The notes beneath the pieces are model-generated. The model worked only from the letters and a program-made list of their open reading frames with translations, did no database searches and was not told the DNA's origin. The translations under genes were made by a program, and so were the position numbers. Shown one piece after another: positions 11,123-20,786 of a DNA stretch of 64,000 bases (its first letter is position 1; the number at the start of each line of letters is the position of its first letter). Origin of the DNA: Chaetomium olivaceum (Eukaryota > Ascomycota > Sordariomycetes > Sordariales > Chaetomiaceae); the NCBI GenBank assembly GCA_039881045.1, contig JAYWVB010000012.1, forward strand, positions 682,001 through 746,000. Reading direction: 5' to 3'.

Positions 11123-12045
11123 ATGTCAAACAAAATCACTTACAAGCCCGTTCATACGCGAGATACCACCGAAGATGACGAGTACGACAATTCACCGCTG
11201 CTGATCCCGCCTCAAGAAAAACGAAGATCGCAAGACAGGCAATACTCAACAACGCGTTTACTTACTACGCTTGTGTTTGTGGCCGCTGCCGTAGCTCTAA
11301 TGTCGGGAACGGCAGGTTTCCTATGGGGACGCCACACTGAGAGAGACCGTGCTGAGTCGGACTGGTTTTGTATGTCCACATCGTGTCGAATCCCTTTCGC
11401 ATCCCCTCCTACCCAATAACAGCTCCCGTTAAGCTGGTATGTAAATAAACGATACTAATATTAAACTTGGATGTACAAGCACCTCCGGGCCGGATCGATC
11501 ATACTTTCAAATACCGGTGGCAGTTTTCGGCGAGACCCAGTAATAATGAATCACAGATTTGGTGGAACAAGGTGTTTCCAAGTAAGCGCCCTGTAGTTTA
11601 CTCTAATGCTTTATCTTGTTTACTAACACAGAACCACGTTTGCAGAAGGTCGGGGTTTCATCCAACACCCGGAGATATCTCCCGTGCCCCACGGCCTTGC
11701 CGTGTTCCATCAACTCCACTGTCTTGTAAGTAAACATGAACGTAGCCAAACAGGGAGTAGTCTCAACGCGCTAACATCTTGACACAGGATGCCATCCGTC
11801 ATGGGTACTATGCAGCCGTAGATGGAACCGAGCCGGTACACTTCGCGAAGCCCGGCCACATCCGCCACTGCATCGACTATCTCCGGCAATCCATCATGTG
11901 TAATGCCGACACCAACCTGGAGCCTATTGACCCCGACCTTAACGGGGTTACTGGGTGGGGATTTCCAAGGAAGTGTCGGGATATTGTACAGCTCATAGGT
12001 TGGGCCCAGAAGTGGAGGACACACAATCAGACTGGCCATCACTGA
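11123..12045 (+). CDS. UstYa-like (DUF3328) oxidase, copy 1
   Basis: Four exons join in phase: 11123-11369, 11480-11581, 11646-11725 and 11788-12045, about 228 residues. A short cytoplasmic N-terminus is followed by one membrane anchor (LLTTLVFVAAAVALMSGTAG). After it come the family's WWNKVFP segment, GRGFIQHPE, and the first metal/cysteine motif FHQLHCL, then GHIRHCIDYLRQSIMC, the second HxxHC-type motif. These two histidine-cysteine motifs define the UstYa/DUF3328 family, whose characterised members catalyse oxidative cyclisation or hydroxylation/chlorination-type steps in fungal RiPP and cyclochlorotine-type pathways. The gene looks intact. It is convergent with a second member at 12143-13269, with only 97 bases between stops, which is the paired arrangement typical of ustiloxin-like clusters. 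Confidence 0.85.
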
Positions 12046-12142
12046 GCAGTGATGTATACGTGTATATTATGAAGAACATACAGTTTGAGAGTTGAAACGT
12101 TACAGCGATTCAATGCTTGTTCATTCCCATGGAGTTCAGATG

Positions 12143-13269
12143 TCATTGCCGCCCCACTGCACCACCACCAACATGTTCTGGAGCAAGCAAATGGGGATCA
12201 AACAAGTCCACACGACGCGACCTTGCCCATGTCTGGATGCTGTCCCACTTAACACATCGGTGCAAAGCCCCCTCCTTTGTCGTCGGTTCGATGGCATGCC
12301 CCTGAGCATCGTGCAGCCACTTGAAGGACGTCACTGTGGGATCTCCATGGCACATGGAAGCCTGACGGAGAAACTCGAGGCAGTGTTCTAGAGCGCGTGG
12401 GTACAATCAGCTACTAGTTATCACGGGATAGTTAAGTCTCGTGACCGTCTCGGGATGCTTAACTCACCGGCGTGCGTCATGCGCTCATTGAACTCGAGTT
12501 CGGTCTGGTTTGGGTAGTAGTACTCCCGGTAGAACCACTTTCGCAGCCGCTTCTAAAACATTGATAAGGTTGTCAGTTACTCGAGGCATATCGTCAACCA
12601 GCTTAGTGGTATGTGAATGTGGGAATCTTACCACACAGTGAAGTTCGTGATAAACACCTAGAACCGCCAACGACCCCGATCCGTCCCTCATTGTCAAGGA
12701 AGTCTCGTTGAGTTTGTCCATCTCGTCGGGGTACAATTTGATATTGGTGCCTGTACACTCATGTATGGAACGTTAGGGGCTACCCGTTTCGTTTCCGTTT
12801 AGGCACTAGGTTTGGCTTACCATCCATGAGATTCTTCCAGGCAGACTCCGACTCTGGCCTTGGATAACCGGAATAGATGCTCCCCTCTGCCAGCCCATCG
12901 ACCGATCTCGTTTCATATTCGATAACCTTTTCAACCGGAGCTAGAAAACAGTCAGCCACTGCAGTTTGCCGCTCCATGGATAGACGACTGGGTTATACTA
13001 TCTGACATACAATAGAGGGATAGATCGTGCAGCGATGGGGCTCCACATTCACGTTTCCTCAAGGTAAAGATAACGAAGAGGAGCGTATAACAGAAAATGA
13101 CGGCGCCATGGAGCGCAAGGTATCCGAACCCCCGCCATCGATTTGCCTGCCTGGAGGGCAAAGACAATGACTCTTTTTCCGCATCAGACGTGTTGTCTGC
13201 TCCAAAAATAAAAGGGGCCGACTCTTCCCCTGGACTTTCGGAACTACGACGCTCGTTGGGTAAAGCCAT
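12143..13269 (-). CDS. UstYa-like (DUF3328) oxidase, copy 2
   Basis: Five exons. The ATG at 13269 gives a polar N-terminus, then a membrane anchor (FGYLALHGAVIFCYTLLF). The next exon starts APV/SPVEKVIEYETRS and includes PRPESESAWKNLMDG, the W-x-x-L segment of the family. The third exon ends in the first motif YHELHCV; a following exon begins KRLRKWFYREYYYP. The last exon gives EHCLEFLRQASMCHGD, the second histidine-cysteine motif, then ends GGGAVGRQ. All junctions are in phase and the gene looks intact. It differs enough from its neighbour to be a distinct subfamily. Two dissimilar UstY-type proteins usually act together on one peptide or metabolite scaffold. Confidence 0.85.
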
Positions 13270-14073
13270 GGTCCGGTGCCCCGTGCAGAATCAGTTCAAC
13301 TGTTGGTTGTCTTCCATCAAGCGGTGCGTTCGGTAAGTCTTTCAAAAACCAAATCCGCAAGTTTTGTTGATGATGAGTGAGCCCATCGAATTTGCCTGGA
13401 TCGATATGCCCCGTAACCGGTACCGCCGAGTCAGTTTACCGCCCGTGGCCGCCTGACTACCGACTACGCCACCTGCGCCGCATTCTGTTCTGATCTTCTT
13501 TTCGTCTCAAGTATCTCCCATCTTTTTCACACTGTGTGCCACGCCCCATCCCACTCCCCGAGTCCTGCATGTCGTGCAATACCAACCAACACGCAGAAGG
13601 GCACCGCCTCGAGAGCAATCCTCCACCAGCCAGTCAAGGCGCACTTCTCGAATATCATTGGTCTGCTGTTGAACAAGAATGCAAACATGATTCGTGGCGC
13701 AGCCCAATTAGGCTTGCAACTGCCGTGACTTTCGCGCCTCATAGGGCTGTTGTGTGATACCAGGCCGGATGCATGTAGCGCTCCTCGTCAAGGAGGTAAG
13801 GCAACCAGCTGATCACCACCAGAGCCAACTTCGAGTCACTGCAGCTTACTCGGAACCAACGGTTCTCGGTCCGTTTCCGCGCCAAGTGCCGAGGCCAATG
13901 GGGGCCGCCGGACTGGGTGAGATTTATACGCCAACTTCCCCTGGGATCACTACCAATCCCAGTCCCAGAACACCTCAGGCTATCTTTCTGCCAGAACCTC
14001 CCTCTCTGTCTTCCAGTATCAACTCCAACCACAACACCCCATCTCTTCAGTCAACAAAAAACAAACCATTACC
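13270..14073. other. Divergent promoter region
   Basis: Shared upstream region between UstYa-like copy 2 (read left) and the small secreted peptide gene (read right). A TATA-like AGATTTATAC lies at about 13918-13927, some 150 bases before the ATG at 14074, followed by a CA/CT-rich leader. No exon seen. Confidence 0.4.
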
Positions 14074-14376
14074 ATGCGCCCCTTTACAACCTTCCTTCTC
14101 ACCCTCCTCACCCCCGCCGCACTGGGTCTCGCGGTGCCTTCACCCAAGAATGCCGCGGAGGGTACGTCCACCCCTCGTACCTCATACCTAAACTACGTTC
14201 ACGATGTCTATAAACCAATGTGCTAACACCACCACCACCTTCTAGTCCGCAGCACCGGCGCCACCGCCGTGGGCGATCGCCGCAGCCCGTCGGTAGAAGG
14301 AGCCGGCAAGTCCGGCGGCGATGACGATGACGCGATCGCCTATGCGTGGTACGACGAGGACGAGAAGACTGCTTGA
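14074..14376 (+). CDS. Small secreted acidic peptide, candidate RiPP precursor
   Basis: Two exons, 14074-14161 and 14246-14376, encode 72 residues. Residues 1-20 (MRPFTTFLLTLLTPAALGLA) are a signal peptide. The rest is a hydrophilic region containing a possible dibasic site (GDRRSPSV), then an Asp run and the C-terminus AIAYAWYDEDEKTA. The gene has a TATA-like box, a CA-rich leader and good splice sites, so it is likely expressed. It is divergent to UstYa-like copy 2. Known dikaritin precursors are secreted proteins whose short cores carry Tyr and other aromatic residues and are released by Kex2; here the core would be single-copy around YAWYD. No repeated core is present, so it could equally be an ordinary secreted peptide. 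Confidence 0.55.
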
Positions 14377-15188
14377 GCTGGCTACCTTGCCTTACCTGAC
14401 TCGGTAGATGGGGGTTGATTTGTTTCCGGATACCTGGTTGTGGTGGCGGTGGTAGGTAGCACGGTAGGGTAGGGTGGGTTTAATAAGAGATGGTGTTAAG
14501 GATGATCCCGCGTGGTAAGGTAGATGGTGATAGCAAGATATAGAAACTGGAAGAGCCGCGTTCATATTGTATCAACCATATCATTCCGTGGTTGTAGGTT
14601 GTGTACCGGAATGGTATCGTATTGCTGCTGTAACAAGTATGTAAACCCGAGGGAAATAACAAACCCCCTTGCCGCTCTCGGGATGTGCCGAGGTGGATAC
14701 TCGCCCCCATACGAAGCGTATAGCTTTATACACTGGCGGCATTAGCCTAAGTCCCATGCTCTGCCCTTGTCAACATGTTAAATCTTGCCGTGGCCACGGT
14801 TTACCGTTTGCATGTCCGTAGTAGTATACCACCAAGATCGATCCAAGTGGTCTCGGGAAAGGTGCTGAATAAAGTCAGTATCCAAGGAGGCTCTCAGCTA
14901 TCCGCGAAGGCGAACGGGCAACATATTGAGAATTGAGTTGGCCGTGGCATGTAGATAGAGGATAGTATGATTGCAATATGGACAACCACCAAACCCCCAT
15001 CCCGCTCCATCGATTCCTCTCTATTGGTATCCCAATCCAACCACCAATATGCCATCATATCTGTCAAACTCCCGATCCGATAACGCAACATCCATTCCGC
15101 GTAGATTACGGTTATCATAGTTTCCCCCGGCAACCACGACCATTAAGACCACATACATGCCCAACAGTCATCCAGCCACCCAACTTGA
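14377..15188. other. Intergenic between converging genes, no gene seen
   Basis: It holds the 3' ends of the peptide gene and of the PAP2-like gene. No supported exon. Confidence 0.4.
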
Positions 15189-16621
15189 TCAAGGCTTGCG
15201 TATCCTCACCAACGCCAAGAAATAATCCTCTAAGGGTAGCAAATTCAGCAAGAAGTCGTTAAAGTTCCAGGCAATCAGGCAGGCAATGGCGCCCGCCACC
15301 GCATCGAGGATGTAATGGTTTGCCGTCGCAACAATGGCAGTCAGGATGATCGCAGGGTAGATCATGCCAACGCCAACGACGGCAAGGCGCCTCCAGCCGA
15401 GCCGGCCGTGCTTCCTCAGGGGTACGGCGGCGATGGTCAAGCCGACCAGAAAGGAGTAGCCAAAGTGAAGCGAAGGCATGGCAGCTGAATGGGAGGTCGG
15501 TTAGTCAGTCAACTCCTACAGAACGAGAAACCAACTATTGGGAACTCACCATATTGGTTGCAGAACCGGTTCGTCGTCCAAACACTGCTGTCGCCGTCCG
15601 CACCATGGACGGTATCCACAAACCCAAAGCTCTTGGCTTCCTGTGCGTACTCGCCCATGTAGGTTGGATCACTCAGCAGCCGCGGCGGCATGCACGGCCA
15701 GAGGGTGAAGACGATGAAGGCGAGCAGGTTGCACATGGCCATGGTCCTCCTCCTCCGCTCGAAGATGGCCGGCCCAAAAGGCGGCGCAAGCTCCCTCCAG
15801 TTCTCAAGCACCGACTCCCTTCCGTGTTCTTCCTGCAGCTTGTGCCGTGGCCTCGCGGTCGTGATGTGATAGAGCACGATCAGGTAGAGGATGGTACCGG
15901 GGATGTGAATAAACGAGTACGTCTTGTTTGTCCACCGCATGAGCGTAGGTCGCTGAAGGAACCATTGCTGCACGGTGGGCTCGACGAATATACCCAACGC
16001 CTGTTCCAGGCGGACAACCTGAAGCCCATGCACACGGGCAGTATCGACGGTATCTTCCTGGAGTGTTACGGCAGTGAAGGCGCGTCCAAGTTGATATACC
16101 TAGAACTGTGTGAGCAACAAGCTAACTCAAAGCCGTAGGGTAACGATGATGGGACGGGTTGCGGAACAACATACCCAGTATATAAGAGCCCAGTACCAGA
16201 CCTCGGCGAGGAATGGGAAGCGTTGAAGTACCCTACTCAGGAAGCGGTCTCGGAAGATGTCCGTATTGGGCGTTGTCACTTCTTTCTCCCAGCCCATGAA
16301 GCGGAGCCTCCGTTTCTGCCACTTTGAAGTCGATTCACTGTTGGTAGATAGGTCCTCTGCGAGGGTGCTGCTCGAGGAGCTACTAGACCGGCTCAGTGAT
16401 GGGGGTAATAAGGTACGATCGTCCTCTTTGCTTCTTCTGCCTGTCTCGACGTCCTCATCTTCCGAGTCCGCGGTGTACTTGAGGTGCTGCCATGGCTCCG
16501 GCCGACTAGAAGATAGTGGCGACCGCGCAAGAACGGCTCGGCTTCTGTTGCGGTTGACGATGGTACCGAAGGTCAGCAAGCTAACCACGATCAGCGGTTC
16601 CAACACGGCGCCGAGCGCCAT
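15189..16621 (-). CDS. PAP2/Aur1-Ipt1-type integral membrane phosphatase-like protein
   Basis: Three exons join in phase. The ATG at 16621 (MALGAVLEPLIVVSLL) was chosen over an upstream non-ATG extension. A first helix is followed by a long Ser/Arg/Glu-rich cytosolic stretch, then YWALIYWVYQLGRAF, several helices, and MSP-like loops. The active-site motifs of the PAP2 superfamily are MPSLHFGYS and NHYILDAVAG near the C-terminus, with the conserved histidines and aspartate. An upstream NRFCNQY segment precedes the second intron. This is the fungal PAP2_3/inositolphosphotransferase-like group; relatives act on lipid phosphates, or in some fungal clusters on prenyl-type substrates. It lies beside the UstYa-like gene group but nothing proves it belongs to it. 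The gene looks intact. Confidence 0.8.
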
Positions 16622-18953
16622 TTTCGTGAGGAGTGAATCGGAAGCGCACACGGTTTGCCTTGCCGTAAACCGTCGTCTGGGCTACAATAGGATGGAACGA
16701 ACTGGCATGAGACTAATATGAGAGAGAGGGCAGAGAACGCGCGAGACCCGCCCGGAGTCACGGACCCGACGTCAGTTGAACACCTGTGGATAAGTCGGGA
16801 ACATCAGACGGCCGAGACTGCCAAGCTTGGACTTACGGTTGGCAGACAGTTGATGGAAGGCGCGTTCTTGTTCATGATAGGGCTTGCCAGCCGGGCAGAC
16901 TGTTCCTTTCCGGCCCCATCATCACCTGCTCCGCGATTCCACCAATCCATGTCCTTCACATTCCCGGTCCTTCCATGTTGTTCCCCACCGTCCATGGCCA
17001 CTGTGTAGTACCATGAGACAAAGGACTTCGCGCTGAACAAAGCTCCTTGCCCGGTCCTCAGCACTTACCACACAGTATGCAAAATGGGAAGGGAGTCGTG
17101 TGTGAGCAACAGGTGGAGAACGTCAGAGGTTCCCTCCCAAGCCTCCCTCGGCAGCCCCAGAATGATACCTTTTTCCTGACAGCCAAGAAGGTTCCAAGGG
17201 CTCGGCCGGATAAGTCGGAACGGGAACACAGGCGTGATGGTGGGGTCCCCGATCACCAACAGACTAACAGTCGCTGCGCGACCTTAGAGCCTCCACCATT
17301 GCCGGAGACTGTCCAACCTCCGGGCGTGCGGGTGCACCCAAGCCATGCGCCAACCCGCAATATGACGCGGTCCTTCATCTGAGGAGGTCGCATGCGTCCA
17401 AAACACTGTTCCCGTCCCCTCGCAGATAACTCCCGTATCAAGTGCTTAAGGAGTTGGGTATCTTCTCTCTTCAAGCGACGTAACTGTACGAACTAATCCG
17501 AACTATACGAGGGCTTGTCCACCATGCCGAACGTCGTGGATTTGGTTGGGAATCCCCGTTCTGGACCTCCGAGACACCCATGATCCATAAGTTGGCCCTG
17601 GCTAACAACACAAGTCGGCCTGCCGGTAGTCCGACTGCCCGATGCGGACTGCTTTCGGAAACCGATTGCGAGATGCATTGAAGCAACGCTTTCTTTGTAT
17701 TACGTCATGAGTTCAATATCGACACTCGCAGACCGCGTCAGAACTTTATCTTTTTTCCGTTGCGATTGGCACGCGACATTGTAAAACCACCGGTTGAAAC
17801 TCCAGGCGATGATGAGCGCTTGGAAAACGACAGGGCCAAGGCAGGATGTGGCTCAAACTTCCGGGCACTGAAACAGATGGCCCCCAGATTGCGTGAACTT
17901 TCCCATCCTTCACCTGCATGAAGGAACGGAATCGACAACGGGAGAGTGCCGATTCCCGATTCCCACGAGATGCCAAGCAGAAGCGGACCCTGCCAAGTGG
18001 ACCCGTGGTCCCGTACCCACCCTTGAGGCTTTTTTTTCCCTCCCATGTCTCGTGGGAAATTTCCTTTTTTGGACAAATCCAAACGTTCAGTCCACGACGA
18101 ACTCCCAGTGCGCCATCGCTCGGCAACCTAGACCCCAAGATCAACAACACCCGCTTTGATAATGTGTGTGTATGTATGTATGTACTTCGTATTGTACCAC
18201 ACTACCGTATGACCAAATCTAACCACGTGAGTCGGTGGTACGGTAAGTCGGTAACCGCGTGAGTTGAACAGCCAATGCATGTAATATGACAAATATAATA
18301 AAATATCTTATACATAACTATCACATTGGTAGGCACCTCGAGGCGCTTTGCCGCTGGGAGATTACACAAAACATCGGCTCGCGTTCAATCCCTACCCACC
18401 TGCAAAGCTGCCCGTTGACGACACATATTACTAAGATGCCTGACACGTGCAAAGAAACCCATCTCCATCTCTGGGCACTCGTGACGTAAATGACTTTGGG
18501 CATCAAAGTCGAGCCTTTGTAAAATGCTTTATAATTTGCAGACGTACAAACAACATCACTATTCGTCGTGAACATCCTGGGAGATTGGGTAGCCTTTTGC
18601 TGTTCAACCCTGTGTCAAGGGGCGGTCTATCTCGTGGTAGTGAACCGGGGTTGATCTCGAGTGACGACGGAGGAGGCAAAAGGTTGTTCACCTGGTATTG
18701 TTCTACGATATTGTCCTAACCGCCAAGGCAACAGTGGTGGCATGACGTGGATGTCATTGATGTTCGAACCGCGGCGGGGTATGACGCTGGTTGCTGGGGC
18801 TAAGCACAAATAATATCTCTAAGTGACTTCCTACAAAAGCCCATCTCTGGTGCTAACAACAAACTGGCGACTGGACAAACTCCAAGTACCACTCCTGTAG
18901 GGACTGGTAGTATACCTACAGTACCTAACGGCCGGACCGGTTCTCTACTACCC
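16622..18953. other. Long gene-poor stretch
   Basis: About 2.3 kb with only short open frames that lack domains and splice context on either strand. The left part probably holds the promoter of the PAP2-like gene, and the right part that of the F-box/ankyrin gene. A TGTGTATGTATG microsatellite lies near 18165-18185. Confidence 0.45.
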
Positions 18954-20579
18954 ATGATGGTCGCCCCTACTCCCGCCACGCTCATGGCACTTCCAGTCGA
19001 GCTGATCTTTTCCATTATGGATCAAATCGACCACTGGTACGACATTCAGAACTTAATGCGAGCGTACCAAGGCCTCGAAAACTCGAATACAATCACGACT
19101 CGACGGTTTCAAAAACTCATGTTTCGCGCCGATGCACGCAAACTGAACGCGCGCGTCAATTCCGGCTACGGGGAGTATCCCCTGCTACATTCGGTACCGG
19201 CAATGCCGGCGGGGTGCTGGGCGATCCTCATGGGCGACGTCGAGCTCGCTCTGTCCGCCATGGAAGAATATTGGCTCTACGGCAGCGAGGGCCATCTTTA
19301 CGCCACGAGGGAACGCACAGACAGCCATCTTCACACCAAGGGGTGGTCGAAATACATCTTGGCCAACCTTTCACCCCTCAATAATCCCCAAAAGAACATG
19401 GCAAAAATCTGGGATCCCACGCCATTGATGTTGGCCGTCCTCAGCGGGAACATCGATATGCTGAAAGCTATAGTCGATCGGTGCCTGGACGTTGAACGAG
19501 AGCAGCATATTGAGAGTGACAGCTGTTTAAACGAGTGGAGGGAGGCAGTGGACCCATTGAACCCATCCGTCCACTACAAAGTCACCGCTCTCGATTTGGC
19601 CGCGTGGCAGGGTCGCAAGGACGTTGTCAAGGTCCTGACAAACAAAGGCGCCGAGGTTGGTTGGTCACACCCAGAAAAAGGCACCCACGCGAAGGAAACG
19701 TGTGTGATGGCTGCGCTTTGCGACTGGGGTCTAAACTTGCAGATCTCTGAGGAGCAGCTTACGGGGAGAGTGGGCGTCCTGGAACTCCTACTCGACCAAG
19801 GCTACGACATCAATCACGCAAACCAAAATAGTTACGAAGGTGCGCATCAACCCGGACACTTCGGCAACGTCATGGCCAAAACGGTGTTACCTAATCCTTT
19901 CACGCCCCTTTGGTATACAATCTGGGAGATGAAACCGCAATATCTCGGACTCTCTCAGTTGCTGATCCGCCGCGGGGCCAGATGGGCACCCTGGATAGAG
20001 ACAAGTAAGGAATGGTGGTGGCCGAGGCAGGGTGCCTACTTTCCGCCTTGTGCAGGGACCTATCGGATATCGCCTCTCGAGGGCGTCCTTTTCAGCACTA
20101 CGTACAACCCAACAAGCGCGGAAGTAGGAGAGAAAGCGTGGACAGACGGGGAAAAGCCCGACGGTACGAATGTTACAGCCGATAGTGTCGTCGATGAGGG
20201 AACGGACAATAAGGGCAAGAAAACAACCAACAACCTCCGCCAGCCCAATGAACAAGCCCTCCAATTTGAGGAAACCCTCTTCAACATGATGATGAAGGAA
20301 GGAGCCGGTCAACCGACCAAGCCCAGGCAACTTAAATGGGCAGTTGAGACGGTTCTCCAAGCGTACTCTGCCAGGCCTTTGCACCGCCATCCACGCGTGG
20401 TCGTCCATTTTGTCAAAATGCTGGATTATTTGAAGGGAAGAGGCGCAACACGCGGCAGACTCCACCGCAAGTCCGTCAAGGTATTGGAGGGGTTAAGGCA
20501 AACATGTCAGGAACTGGCTGGTAGTAAGGAGGGACGGATGGCCATTGCTGAGGTGGCCATGTCGTCGTGGATGCGGTAG
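18954..20579 (+). CDS. F-box and ankyrin-repeat protein
   Basis: Single exon of 541 residues. Residues 12-45 (LPVELIFSIMDQIDHWYDI) match an F-box, the Skp1-binding helix of SCF ubiquitin ligases. Ankyrin-type repeats follow: TPLMLAVLSGNIDMLKAIVD, TALDLAAWQGRKDVVKVL, VGVLELLLDQGYDIN, then a degenerate repeat around LSQLLIRRGARW. Residues 385-430 are a polar Asp/Thr/Asn-rich linker, and the C-terminus is helical and basic. The arrangement is common in filamentous ascomycetes, where such proteins are thought to recruit targets for ubiquitination; no target can be inferred. A second ATG (residue 2) or the Met at residue 11 could also be the start. The gene is intact. Confidence 0.8.
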   Translation: MMVAPTPATLMALPVELIFSIMDQIDHWYDIQNLMRAYQGLENSNTITTRRFQKLMFRADARKLNARVNSGYGEYPLLHSVPAMPAGCWAILMGDVELALSAMEEYWLYGSEGHLYATRERTDSHLHTKGWSKYILANLSPLNNPQKNMAKIWDPTPLMLAVLSGNIDMLKAIVDRCLDVEREQHIESDSCLNEWREAVDPLNPSVHYKVTALDLAAWQGRKDVVKVLTNKGAEVGWSHPEKGTHAKETCVMAALCDWGLNLQISEEQLTGRVGVLELLLDQGYDINHANQNSYEGAHQPGHFGNVMAKTVLPNPFTPLWYTIWEMKPQYLGLSQLLIRRGARWAPWIETSKEWWWPRQGAYFPPCAGTYRISPLEGVLFSTTYNPTSAEVGEKAWTDGEKPDGTNVTADSVVDEGTDNKGKKTTNNLRQPNEQALQFEETLFNMMMKEGAGQPTKPRQLKWAVETVLQAYSARPLHRHPRVVVHFVKMLDYLKGRGATRGRLHRKSVKVLEGLRQTCQELAGSKEGRMAIAEVAMSSWMR

Positions 20580-20786
20580 GTGGTTGTTGGTGTGGTACTA
20601 AAGTAATAATTTATATCACAAAAAGCGAATAAAAAAACCAATTTGTCGGGAACCATACGAGGCCATATAATAATGAATGTATGCGTCATTGATTTCAGGC
20701 TAATATACCAGCAACGTACGTGTAAAGTTCTCCATACTCCAGGTGCCGATGCTCCTCGACTTGCAAGACAAAACAGATATAAGGTA
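20580..20786. other. 3' flank of ankyrin gene, left flank of transposon
   Basis: AT-rich trailer containing AATAAAAAAA-like polyadenylation context (about 20626). It ends in the TA that is duplicated by the Fot element. Confidence 0.5.
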
